Notes under the pieces: generated by a model | What the model saw: the letters and a program-made list of their open reading frames with translations, nothing else | Database searches by the model: none | Told to the model about the DNA's origin: nothing | Source of the DNA: Plasmodiophora brassicae | Taxonomy: Eukaryota > Endomyxa: Phytomyxea > Phytomyxea > Plasmodiophorida | Assembly (NCBI GenBank): GCA_036867785.1 | Contig: CP145424.1 | Coordinates: 558,001-622,000, forward strand | Direction: 5' to 3' | Length of the DNA stretch: 64,000 nt | Shown here: positions 11,072 through 21,934 of the stretch, piece after piece | Position numbering within the stretch: position 1 is the first letter of the stretch | Layout: each line of letters opens with the position of its first letter | Translations under genes and position numbers: made by a program

Positions 11072-11529
11072 AAGGCACCCGCATCTGGTCTTCTAGCATT
11101 CCAGCTGCTGGCGGGCGCCGATCAGGCGTTTGAGTGCTCCAACGAACGCGAGTCGAGCCGGACAGATTGCAATTCAATAATATAGCATGTCACGAAGCAA
11201 CCCCGCGCGTCTCAACAATCGAATCGTCGACCTCGTCTCTCCACGCGCGGCTAAACATAGCATGGAGTACGACTGGACCAAAACGCGGGGTTCCCCAGGG
11301 CCGATGACCAGCGAGTCCCCAAACGCGCCTCGGCTGGCTGCCGCGTGCCGCCGCGCATCGCGGCGATGCCGATGCGACAGGGGGGTGTCCAAAACGGGAG
11401 CCGGGTCGGGGCAGCAGAGCTGCAGGCGCGCACGGGGCGGGGCGCGACCGACGCGGCGTGCCGCGTGTGGCCGCGGTCGTCGTTGGCCCACAAGTTCGGG
11501 GGCCCAGCCCGCCGCACACGAAAGTCGTC
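11072..11529. other. Spacer between kinases 1 and 2
   Basis: About 460 bp with an AT-rich word near 11172 (CAATAATATAG). It becomes GC-rich towards the next ATG. No gene seen. Confidence 0.4.
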
Positions 11530-13739
11530 ATGGCGCAGGGGACGGCGTTCCACAAGGTCAGTTCGTACCTGACGCCGAAGCAGCGGGACCTGTTCCAGTC
11601 GACGGGCGATGCCGCGGAACGGGAGCGCCTCATCGAGACGGGCAGGTTCAAGCGGTACTCGTCGGCGTGTCTGGCGATCGGGCAGATCTTCGAAGACTCG
11701 TCGAACGCGATGGTGATCGTGGACAAGGTCGGCGACATCGTCCTGGTCAACGATAACGCGGAGACCATGTTCCAGTACCAGCGGGTGGAGCTGATCGGCA
11801 ACAACGTCAGCATGCTGATCCCCGGTCGTTACGCCGAGTCGCACCACCACCGAGTCGCTGAGTTCATGATGAACCCGTGCTGCCGGCCGATGGGCGTCGG
11901 GCGCGACCTGTACGGCGTCAGGAAAGACGGCAGCGAAATCCCATTGGAGATCAGCCTAAGCCCGATGAAGTTCCTGGACGAGGTCTTCACCGCCGCCATC
12001 ATTGCCGACATCACCGAGCGCAAACGTGCCGAGCGAATGTTCCGGATCGCTGTCGAGGCGTCCCCGACGGCCATGATCCTGGTGGACGCCACGATGCAGA
12101 TCGTCCTGGTCAATTCCAAGTCGGAGGCCCTGTTCCAGTTCACGCGGGCGGAGATGGTCGGCCGTCACCTGGACATGATCATCCCTGAGCGGTACCGAGC
12201 GTACCATGCCTCCCACACTCGTTTCTTCATGCGGGAGCCGACGACCAGGGCCATGGGCAAGGGGGAACGCACCCTGTACGGCCTGAAGAAGGACGGCACC
12301 GAGTTCGCCATCGCCATCGGCCTGAACGTGATCAACGGCAACGAGAAGGAGGAGGGCATGATGGTCCTGGCGTCGATCACGGACATGACCGAGAAGATCG
12401 AGATGGAGAACGTGATCAAGTCCAGCCAGGTCGCACTGGAAGCATCGCACCTGAAGTCGATCTTCCTTGCCAACATGACCCACGAGATACGGACGCCAAT
12501 GAGCGACATCAGTACGTACTCCCCGCTGCTGACGTCGTCATCCCACAACTGATGAATGGTGCAGTCTCGACCATGGATCTGCTGGCGTCCACCGAGCTGT
12601 CCGAGGAGCAGCGCCTGTACGTCGACATGTTGAAGGACTCGTCGAGGACGCTGATGGGCATCCTGAACAACGTCATCGACTTCTCCAAGATCGAGGCCGG
12701 CAACACCGAGACCGAGTTCGTCGAGTTCGACCTGTGCGATCTGGTCGACAAGGCGCAGGCGTTGTTCTCGGGGCGGGCCGCCGGCCGCAACATCGCGTTC
12801 CATGTTTCGCGCCCCGACACGCCCATCGTCGTGGTCTCCGACGAGGTCAAAGTGCGTCAGGTGCTGCTCAACATTCTCGATAACGCCATCAAGTTCACCG
12901 GCGAGGGCTCCATCACGCTCCAGCTGGACATTGTCGAGCCCGTCCACGATACCAGACCCTGGCTGCCGCTGTCCAGCAGCCCGCCCACCGGTTCCGAGCT
13001 GAACACCGTCACCGTCCGCTTCACCGTCGCCGACACCGGCATCGGCATGTCGCAGGACGCCATGAGCGACCTGTTCAACGACTTCTACCAGGCCGACCAG
13101 AGCACGACCAGGCGGTACGGTGGCACCGGCCTGGGCCTGGCGATCTGCAAGAAGCTGATCCAGATACTGGGCGGGACTATATCGGTCGAGTCGGAGGAAG
13201 GCAAAGGATCGACGTTCATGATCACGCTGGCGTTCGCGTGCACGAACACGCCCAGTGCTGTACGTGACAGCGTAGCCGATCGGGAATGTGGATCCAAGAA
13301 CAGTAGCGGCGTGCAGGCCCGACAACCGGAGGAGACCTGGCAGCGTGCCGCGGCACGTTTGCACATCCTGGTCGTCGAGGACAACGATGTCAACCGGTCC
13401 ATCCTGCAACGCGTCCTGCAGAAGCTCGGGCACGACGTCGAGATCGCGACTGATGGGATCCAGGCCGTTGCGATGTTGGAGGAACCCGTTCGATATGACA
13501 TCGTCTTCATGGACTGCCAGATGCCGGTCATGGACGGGTATGAAGCGACCAAGATCATTCGTGCAATGCCGCAGCGGCGGACGCTGCCGATCATCGCGCT
13601 GACGGCCAGCGCCATCAAAGGCGACCGGGAGCGCTGCTTGGAGGTCGGCATGAACGAGTACCTGACGAAGCCGATCCGCATGGAAAAGCTCAAGGAGATG
13701 ATCAACAACTTTGTCGGCGTGAGACCGGAACAGGTGTAA
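11530..13739 (+). CDS. Hybrid histidine kinase 2 (PAS-PAS-HisKA-HATPase-REC)
   Basis: A paralogue of its neighbours, about 718 residues, with one intron at 12512-12564. It starts at MAQGTAFHKVSSYLTPKQ, matching the start of the third kinase; an in-frame extension upstream exists but lacks homology. Order: PAS 1 (SSNAMVIVDKVGDIVL), PAS 2 (MFRIAVEASPTAMILVD), H-box MTHEIRTPMSDI with the acceptor His, N-box LLNILDNAIKFT, G1 ADTGIGM, G2 GTGLGLAI, and a receiver (LVVEDNDVNRSIL, FMDCQMPVMDG, LTKPIR). The intron splits the H-box at the same codon and phase as in kinases 1 and 3. All catalytic residues appear present. It looks cytosolic. Confidence 0.93.
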
Positions 13740-13904
13740 CCTCTGCAGGCCCGGCGGTGTTGATTAGAACACCACCGAATAACAGATCTTTCACAGTCGA
13801 TGGAAACCCGTCTGAACGCGGTCCGCGTATGTTCAACCGAGTCCTACCGCAGCGTACATAGCGGGGACCCTCGATGCAGAACACAGGCGCGAAACACATG
13901 AGCC

Positions 13905-14225
13905 AGCCTTGCCATCCATAGCAGGGTCGCTCGAACATACCTTGGGGGAGCCCATCGTTGCGGATACGCAGCGGGATGGGCCGGCGCATGGCAGTCTGTT
14001 CGACGCTGGGAAGGTCCCGATCCATTCGACCTCGTCTTCGTTGCCATGGACGGGGCACGAGGCGACCAATTAGTTCGTCGGTGCGATACGAATGCCACAG
14101 TGGGAATACTCTGCCGGTTGCGCTTGTTGCCTTGACAGCCATAGCGCGACATCCGGGGACGCGGGCATCACCGATGACCGGGCGAAGCCGACCCGCATCA
14201 AAAGAGCCTCCACCGGTGATGAGAT
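13905..14225 (+). pseudogene. Decayed receiver domain of a fourth kinase
   Basis: In the gap between kinases 2 and 3 the plus strand keeps scattered receiver-domain similarity in broken frames. GCCATCC with CAGGGTC matches the start of the receiver helix. CCATTCGACCTCGTCTTC with GCCATGGACGGG matches the FDLVFMD and MDG region, and GAGGCGACC matches EAT. GCGGGCATCACCGATGAC with AAGCCGACCCGCATC matches the AGMNDYLTKPIRI end. Order and spacing follow the intact receivers, with frameshifts and stops throughout. I see no kinase core upstream, so the rest is deleted or too decayed. Confidence 0.65.
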
Positions 14226-14243
14226 CACGGCATGGTCCGATGC

Positions 14244-14260
14244 CATAAATAGCAGGCAGC
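14244..14260 (+). promoter_or_regulatory. TATA-like element of kinase 3
   Basis: CATAAATAGCAGGCAGC lies about 90-105 nt before the ATG at 14349. It shares ATAAATAGCAGGC with the promoter of kinase 1. Confidence 0.5.
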
Positions 14261-14348
14261 TCGGACACCCGATGTATAGGAAAGGGTCCCAAATAGTGTC
14301 CGGGTGCGGGTGGCTATCACTGCCCGAATCGTCTCTGTGGATGACCTA

Positions 14349-16536
14349 ATGTCGCGTTCGATGGCATTCCCCAAGATCAGCTTGTACTTGACGCCGAAGC
14401 AGCGGGCTCGGTTCCAGTCGCCCGCAAACGCTGCGGAACGAGAACGCCTCATCCAGACGGGCAAGCTCAAGCGGTACCTGTCGGTGTGTTTGGCGATCGG
14501 GCAGGTGTTCGATGCGTCTTCGAACGCTATGGTGATCGTCGACACGACCGGCGAGATCGTTCTAGTCAACAGCAAAGCCGAGGAACTGTTCCAGTACGAA
14601 CGTGACGAGCTGATCGGCTCTAACGTCGGCATGCTCGTACCCAAACGCTGTGCCGAGTGTCACGCCCAGGGGGTGGCTGAGTTCATGAAGAAGCCTCGAT
14701 ATTTGCCAATTGGAGCCGGACACAACCTGTACGGCGTCAGAAAAGACGGCCGCGAGGTCCCGCTGGACATCAGCCTCAGCCCGATGAAGGTCCAGGATGA
14801 CGTCTTCGTCGCCGCCATTATAGTCGACATCACCGAATGCAAGCGCGCTGAGCGAATGTTTAAGACCGCTGTCGAGGCGTCTCCGACGGCCATGATGTTG
14901 GTAGACGCCGCCATGCGAATCGTGCTCGTGAACTCGAAGACGGAAGCACTGTTCCAGTTCACGCGAACTGAATTGGTCGGCAAAAACTTCAGCGTCGTCA
15001 TATCTGGACGGTCCCTGGCACAGACGACACTCGTTATGCAACAGGCGATGGCAACCACGGCGAGCAAGGGACCGGAACGCACCGTGTACGGCTTGAGGAA
15101 GGACGGGACGGAGCTTGCGATTGTGATCGGTTTAAATATGGTCGACGCCGACAAAGACGACGATAGGCTTCTCTTGGTGTCCATCATCGATATGTCCGAT
15201 AGAATCAAGATGGAGAACCTGATCAAGTCCAGCCAGGTCGCGCTGGAGGCGTCGCGCCTGAAATCCATCTTCCTGGCCAACATGAGCCACGAGATTCGAA
15301 CGCCAATGAGCGGCATCAGTACGTTCAGTGTTTCGTATCATCGTCATGATTGCATCTGTTAACCTGGCGCTAGTTTCGACCGTGGATCTGCTGTCGTCCA
15401 CCGACCTATCTGAAGAACAGCGCCTGTACGTGGGCATGATGCAGGACTCGTCGCAAATGCTTCTGGGTATCGTGAACAACATCCTCGACTTTTCCAAGAT
15501 CGAGGCCGGCAAGGCCGAAGTCGAATTCGTCGAGTTCGACCTGTGCGAGCTGGCCCGGAGAATGCACGCTCTGTTCTCTCGCCGCGCCGCCGATCGTGGC
15601 ATCGCGTTCCACGCTTCGTGCCCAACGAGTCCCATTATCGTCAAATCTGACGAGGTCAAGGTCCGTCAGGTCCTGGTCAACATTCTTGACAACGCGGTCA
15701 AGTTCACTGGCGATGAGGGTTCCATTGCTCTTCTGCTGGACGTCGTGGATCCTGTTGAGGCTGTGAACGCCTTGCTGCCGCCGCCGAGCAGCAGAACGGT
15801 CGATCCTCCACTCGTTGTCACTGTCCGCTTGACCGTCGCCGACACCGGGATCGGTATGTCCCAGGACGCCATGAATGAGCTCTTTTCCGACTTCCATCAA
15901 GCCGACCTGAGCACAACGAGGCGGTACGGTGGCAGCGGGCTCGGCCTGGCGATCTGCCAGAAACTGGTCCACATGCTGGGCGGGTCGATTTCGGTCCAGT
16001 CCGAGGAGGGCAAAGGAACGACCTTCGTGATCACGTTGGCGTTCATGTGCGCGAAGCCCGGAAGACCTTCGGCCGTCTCACAGTGTGAACCCTTGAGTGG
16101 TGGTGTCGAGCAGGCTCGACAATCGGATGACGTCTGGCAGCCTGCCGGGTCTCCGCTACACATTCTAGTTGTGGAGGACAACGCCGTCAACCGTGCCATC
16201 CTGCAGCGCGTCTTGGAGAAGTTCGGGCACAGCGTGGAGATCGCCAACGAGGGGATGCAGGCTGTCGCCCTGCTGCAGGGTACGGAACGGTTCGACCTGG
16301 TCCTCATGGACTGCCAGATGCCGGTCATGGATGGGTACGAAGCGACCAGAGCCATTCGTGCGATACCGCACCGGAAGACGCTGCCGATTATCGCACTGAC
16401 GGCCAGTGCCATTAAGGGCGACAGGGAGCGCTGTCTGGAGGCCGGCATGAACAACTACCTGACGAAACCGATCCGTATTGAGCTACTCAAACAGATGATC
16501 AGCGACTTTGGTGACCGGAGAGCGGATGCAGGGTAA
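14349..16536 (+). CDS. Hybrid histidine kinase 3 (PAS-PAS-HisKA-HATPase-REC)
   Basis: The third intact array member, about 710 residues, with an intron at 15319-15373. The start MSRSMAFPKISLYLTPKQ aligns with kinase 2. PAS 1 reads SSNAMVIVDTTGEIVL and PAS 2 MFKTAVEASPTAMMLVD. The H-box MSHEIRTPMSGI is split by the intron, N-box LVNILDNAVKFT, G1 ADTGIGM, G2 GSGLGLAI (Ser where the others have Thr), and the receiver has LVVEDNAVNRAIL, LMDCQMPVMDG and LTKPIR. The second PAS diverges most from its paralogues (KNFSVVISGRS region), which would fit a different input signal. All core catalytic residues are present and no membrane helix is seen. Confidence 0.93.
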
Positions 16537-17036
16537 CCGGTGACCGCCCTATACACAGTTGGGTTTATGGCTCCGTAGTAGGAGAACACACATTCGGCGT
16601 CAGATGCAATGGCGCAGGTTGCTCTTGGCGATGCTATAAGCCCGGGTGTGCTGCGCGTCAGCTCCCGGGGAGTCGATCAGCAACCTCATGTTACTTGATC
16701 GGTATCGATCTGCGCGCCCGACGGCGCGTACATCGCAGGATAACCGCTGCAAGCAAACCGTCACGCGGCTGGTAGTGACTACGAAGAGGTGATGCTGGCG
16801 CCCTTTTTTATGCCCCGAACTGCAGTGCGCGACCGACTCGTGGCCAGTCGTCGGCAGCGACTGTGTGACGTGGTCCAGTCGCGTTGGCGTGTGGTGGATG
16901 GTGGGGGCGGTACAGTACTGCACGCCATTGTCATTTTGGGTCGACGACGGGTGTCAGACGCGCGCTGACACTGCCTGTTGGGTCGGGGGGAGGTGGGGGC
17001 GCACACATCGCGTCGGGGGGCAGTCAGTCGCGAGGT
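16537..17036. other. Intergenic
   Basis: About 500 bp, G-rich towards the DUF2235 start. No gene or repeat recognised. Confidence 0.4.
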
Positions 17037-18669
17037 ATGGTGTCGCCCGAGTCGACATCGTCGCGCCGCCTGGCCATGTTCCTGGACGGCACCTGGGACC
17101 TCCTGCCGGACGCCTGCACGAACGGTGCGGTTGCGCCTGTGCCCGAACGATTATCTGGGGCGTGACGCATCCCGTCCTGCGTAGTGAAGCGAATGAAGGC
17201 CCTGGTTGCGCCCGTCGGGTTCAGCGGCGTCGAACAGGTCGTGTACTATGAGGGCGGTGTCGGGTTCATCGAGCGGGTTGTCGGTGGCGTCGTTCCTGTC
17301 GGAGTCGACGTCCAGATCAAAGAGGCGTATTCCTGGCTGATGGAGAGTTACCAGGTCGGCCGATGACGCCCTGGCACCGTTTTCGCCTGCGAACCATGTT
17401 CGTTTGTAGGACGGTGATGAACTGTTCCTGTTCGGGTTCAGTCGTGGAGCGTACTCGGCCAACTGTCTGGCTGGCATGCTGGACGAATGCGGCCTGTTGT
17501 CGGGCACGTCGCCACTGACGGTGGACCAACTGTACCAGCGGTATCGCCAGTCGAATGACCCGAGCAACCCGATTTCGCACGCGACAAAACGGGTCATCGA
17601 CGAAGCGCCACCAGAGCGCTATACGATCAGGGACAACTTTGCCGAGTACAGCCTGCGCAAGTACAGCAAGACGGTCACCATCACCTACATTGGCCTGCTC
17701 GACAACGTGCGGTCGTGCGTCGTACGCTCACGATTGGCAACTGACCGGGTCATACAGGTGGCCCCATCCGGGATCCCTTTGGGCAGCTTTAGGAATGTAA
17801 GCAGCTCGACGCTTGCGTTCAGGCGGGTAGGCATGTGCGCCAATGTGCTGAGTGCACGGCACGCGCTTGCCCTCGACGAGTTCAGGCAGTCGTTCCGTCC
17901 AAGTAGGTGACGATTGTGCATCGCGCTGCCCAAGGTCTGATTCTGAACAGCGCTGTGGATCGTCGCGAAGGGTGAATGCGAACGCATTCATGATCCAGAC
18001 CTGCCCCGCTCCCCATCCGCTCACTGTTTCGCGGATCGGATTGAGCAACGGTGGTTCAGTGGATCGCACAGCAACGTCGGTGGTGGATATCCCAACGACG
18101 CGCTCCAGCAGGTGCTGGCCAGCGCGTTATTGCAGTCGTATTGCATGTTGATCGTCTGTGGCCGGGTTCAGATATCAATGGTGTGGATCATGGAAGGTGC
18201 TGAGCGTGCGGGACTTGCATTCCGTCAGGCGGAACCCATCGTGGTTGATGAATGCATCGTCTCACCGTGAGCCGACCTGGCTTTGCCCCGCTTGGTGAGC
18301 CATGCTGACAGCAGTTAGGGTTGTCGATTCCCGGTCATCGGCTCTGTTTGGCATCTACCAGGTTCGACGCGGGATGTACGTACGGCGTGTTGTTGCTGAC
18401 GTCCGCTTCGACAGTATGTCCCGGTTATCGGTGCCCCGAACTTCAGGGCGATAGGCGAAGCCGGAACGCCCGATGTCGAGAACGTCAACGAGACAATCGA
18501 CGTTTCGGTATTCAAGCGATGGCAAACCGATCCAACGTACAGGCCCGCGAACCTGGTGAAGTGGGCATCCGACCGGCGCATCGATCTCTCCACGGCGATA
18601 CCCGCGACCCGGCACGCCTGTTCCGGTGTGCCAGAGTGTGGATATGCTGTTGGGGAACAGCGCTCCTGA
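17037..18669 (+). CDS. DUF2235 alpha/beta-hydrolase
   Basis: A multi-exon gene with the DUF2235 plan seen in T6SS-type phospholipases and many uncharacterised eukaryotic proteins. Motifs in order: LAMFLDGTWDLLPDACTN, EQVVYYEGGVGF, LFGFSRGAYSANCLAGML (GxSxG nucleophile Ser), ITYIGLLDNVAPSGIPLG (the family WDTV Asp), NVLSARHALALDEFRQSF, RWFSGSHSNVGGGYPNDAL, WIMEGAERAGLAF and finally DPTYRPANLVKWA. The usual HSDVGGGY signature reads HSNVGGGY here: the His is kept and the Asp is Asn. Introns are about 50-60 nt; two joins between 17,900 and 18,420 are approximate. No signal peptide, so it is probably cytosolic. The substrate is unknown. Confidence 0.8.
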
Positions 18670-18914
18670 CCCGGCCAACAGGCGTCCCCGTTAACGGCTG
18701 CCGAACACCAGCGAGCGCCGACCGTAAGTCCACCTTCTGGACCATCAAACCAGAAGCGGGAACCGGGCTGGGATCACGGGTGGGATCGATGTCTGAGCTA
18801 CAGGACCCGCCAGCAAAGGACGTCGACGGCCGTAAGATCGGCAAGCGGGCTCGGCAGCCACAGAGTCCGGCCAGTGCAACGCAATAATGTCCCATGGGAA
18901 CTTCGACGAGCGCT

Positions 18915-19528
18915 TCATTTCAATTGCTGCCTCCGCTTACGCTTCGAGAGTTTGCACGCGATGCTGGACGTATTCCTATCGGCGTAGTCGGCACCCTTGG
19001 CCTTCGCTTTCCGCTGGCGACGGGCCTGCCGCCGCGAAACGGATGAAATCTCTTTCCCGATCTGGTGCCGATTCCTAATGGGTGCAGTCAGATGCGGGAG
19101 GCGATCGGCGAGCGTAGCAAGCACCATACGAATAGTGCTCGACGATTGCCGAATGAAGCTCCAGGCTGGACTGCGACTGCATGGGGAGGCAGCCGAACGG
19201 ATCGCGGCCGAGCCGGACCTGCACTGGCAGCGTCAGTGACGGCGCGCGGGCGACGAACCGGGGGCCGATTTGCCCTGCCGACCTGGTCCATGGCCTCGCA
19301 GACCTGCTGCTGCTGCCGTTCGACCTTCTCGGCCTGCATCACCCGGATCTCCGCATCGAGGTCGTCCAGCGCCAACGACATGGCTGGCTTGGCGCCGTCG
19401 GGGCCGGTCAGCGGCAAATTGCGCAGCGCGCCCCGCGGAACCGCTCGGAATAACTTCGAAACGAGGCCCCGGCATCTGCCGGCGTGGCGCTTGTCATCCC
19501 GATGCCGGCGATAAACATCTCTAGTCGT
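18915..19528 (-). CDS. Unknown basic protein
   Basis: From the ATG at 19528 the minus strand encodes a basic N-terminus (MTTRDVYRRHRDDKR) and a helical, coiled-coil-like stretch (LDDLDAEIRVMQAEKVERQQ). A later exon contains TLADRLPHLTAPIRNRHQIG and ends in Lys/Arg-rich sequence at 18915. Intron positions between 19130 and 19290 are unsettled. The composition (Lys/Arg clusters plus an acidic helix) is like small nucleolar or ribosome-biogenesis factors, but I cannot assign a family. It is convergent with DUF2235 and divergent from TTC1. Confidence 0.45.
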
Positions 19529-19809
19529 CATGGCGCCCTTTGCTTGCTTCGGGCCGGCTTCTGAGTTCCCAACCGAACCTCCGTCGGTTTGCCCAGAGTG
19601 TATTAGCGTTTGTTTTCGCTGCGTTGGAGACGCTCTCCGCAACGGGGCCTGTTCCACGCTCGTGGCCGGACAGCGGTTGGAGTCGCGCCGTTTTGCTGCC
19701 GGTCAGGTTTCTGTTGAACTGGGCACAATCCGTCTTGGCCTACCGGCTACCGCCGATGGGAATATTCTTAGCGGCCAATTGTGCGCAGCCCGCGGCCCTC
19801 GTATCGCCA

Positions 19810-20555
19810 ATGGCGACCACGCTCAAGGACGAAGGCAATCGGCTGTTCAGCGATGGCGACATGGCAGGCGCGGTCGGCAAGTACCAGGAGGCGGTCGCCG
19901 CGGGTCCGGATCATTGCGTTTCCGCTGTGGGAGGGTCGGGGAGCTGACAGTATGCGACAGTGGGAGACGCCGAGGGTGACGAAGAGAAGGCGCTGCTCGC
20001 CGTCCTGCATTGCAACATGGGCGCATGCTATCTGTCACTGAATGAGCACGAGAAGGTCATATGGCTTAAATCCGAGTCCAGCATGCGGTCGATCTCATTG
20101 CCTGCTAGGTCGTGTCCCATTGCACCACTGCACTCGAGCTGAATCCATCGTACGAGAAAGCGCTCGTCAGGCGTGCGAAAGCAGCGGAAGCGTTAAAGAA
20201 GTACAACGATGCAGTTGAAGGTCGGGTCCTGTGATGAGCGCTCATCTGGGGAGCTATATAACACATGACTGCAGACACGAAGAAGCTCGTGGAGCTGTCT
20301 CCCGAATCGAAACACTACAGGAACGAGTTGGCGCGTCTGGAGCGGGACAACGCCGCGTACCAGGAGGCGCAGAAAGACGAGATGATGAGTATGTGCCCGC
20401 AGCTGTTCAACAGCCATCGTACGCTGACGACTGCCGCAGGCAAGCTGAAGGAGATGGGCAACTCGTTGCTAGGGAAATTCGGCATGAGTCTAGACAACTT
20501 CCAGGCGACCAAGGATCCGAATACAGGATCGTACAGCATCAACTTCAAACAATGA
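19810..20555 (+). CDS. TTC1: Tetratricopeptide repeat protein 1
   Basis: Five exons (19810-19917, 19951-20055, 20109-20220, 20275-20388, 20440-20555) give 184 residues. TPR motifs read LKDEGNRLFSDGDMAGAVGK, VLHCNMGACYLSLNEHEK and ALELNPSYEKALVRRAKAAE. The C-terminal signature is typical of TTC1: LKEMGNSLLGKFGMSLDNF then DPNTGSYSINFKQ. TTC1 is a small co-chaperone adaptor binding Hsp70/Hsp90 tails and some G-alpha and Ras proteins. The acidic N-terminal extension of animal TTC1 is absent; the protein starts directly at the first TPR. The first intron, 33 nt, is among the shortest in the window. Confidence 0.88.
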
Positions 20556-20655
20556 ACACTCGGCGAGAACCCCCCAAGTTTGTGAATATACCTGGAAACC
20601 CTATATTGTGATTGCTTGCTCTTACGAATGTAGTTATCGATTCAGCGGGGAGCTG

Positions 20656-21711
20656 TCACTTCTTCTGAGAGCCTTGGTGTCTGAGAAGGATGTCGACCAT
20701 TCGGATGAAGATGTTCAGGATGTTCCAGTAGAGGCCAAACGACTCGTTGATGTAGTCGGGGTGCTGGCCGGTGCGAGCAACAATGCGCCCACGTTCCATC
20801 ATGACTTGCGTGTCGTATAGGACGAGCCCGCCTAGCAAATTCTGTAAGCGATGCACGCATGATCGATTCCGAGAGCCGCACCGAAAACGACAAGCCCGCC
20901 ATAGAGCGAAAGCGACTGCGCAATGTTGAACGCTGCCCCACCGACAGGAAGGAACATGCCAGAGATACTAGACAGCGCGACAACGGTGAGCCCAGCGAAC
21001 AATGGACCACCCTGGGTCGTTAACGCGTCAGCAGCATGTCGAAGCCATGAAACAAACGAGGGCACTTACCAGGTACAGGAAGGCGCCCTGTTCAGCATTC
21101 ATTGACACCAGGGACAGGGATCCGACGATGCCGGCAGTATACAGCGCAGCACGATACAAAATCGGGCCGGGGACAAGGGCGAATGGCGACATCGTAACGG
21201 CACCGACGGCAGCCATGGTCGCGACCCATGCGGCATGTTTCATCACGGGCGACTCTGTCGATGACAAACTCATCGTAATCATCGTCCCGCCCATCACGCT
21301 GGCCAGAGAGAGGCCCATGTATCCCCATGGGTTCATCTGCAGCATACGAAGCGCAGCACCCTGCCGAAACGCGACCACGGCGGACGCGGCTGTGATCCCC
21401 AGTCCACCAAGCACGTAGCCGTACGTCCCACGCATGTACTCGTGCACCGACGACGGAATCGCCCCGAATGAATACCCCTCGCGCTTGTTCAGCAGGTGAT
21501 TCAGGACGAGATACGTGGACACCATGAGGCCGCCGGCGCCGACCAGCGTCATCGCCCCAGAATGCGCCGCATGCTGCGGAACGACCGGAGCGTGCTGCGC
21601 GAACCAGCGCACCGTCGTCGTCTTGCCCTGTTGCCAGAGCGGGCGAGCGCACAGCGCCGGCGCCCGGGTCGCGAACCGCGCCCCCAGACCAACCCACGAC
21701 CGCATCATCAT
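20656..21711 (-). CDS. GHITM: Mitochondrial Bax-inhibitor-family membrane protein (GHITM/MICS1)
   Basis: Three exons (21070-21711, 20892-21011, 20656-20841) encode 315 residues. The N-terminus (MMMRSWVGLGARFATRAPAL) is a good mitochondrial presequence. At least six hydrophobic segments follow, including YVLGGLGITAASAVVAF, MGLSLASVMGGTMITMSL and AALYTAGIVGSLSLVSM. The C-terminal half carries the family marks LVLYDTQVMMERG and YWNILNIFIRMVDILL. GHITM/TMBIM5 is an inner-membrane protein involved in cristae shape and ion exchange. The start at 21711 is preferred because upstream in-frame residues do not look like a presequence. Confidence 0.88.
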
Positions 21712-21934
21712 CGCGCCAACTGCCTCTGCCGGCTGCCAACAAAGAATGCCGTTTGACGTGTTTTTGGGTCCCGCACGGACCGGCCAGTGGAACATTCCGG
21801 CTATACGTAGTCACAGTGCTAATGTGGGTTGGCAGTTGGCACTAGTAGTAGCAAAAGGGCCTGGCAGGCAGCCCCGATCGACCCGACTCCAAGCCAGGGC
21901 ATGAACGCGGGAACGGCAAAGGATCGGGCAATGT

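Noticed and set aside
8884-16536. Bacterial contamination or recent bacterial transfer of the kinase array
   Set aside because: Each gene has a GT-AG intron of the same length class as its neighbours, plus eukaryote-type promoters and flanking eukaryotic genes.
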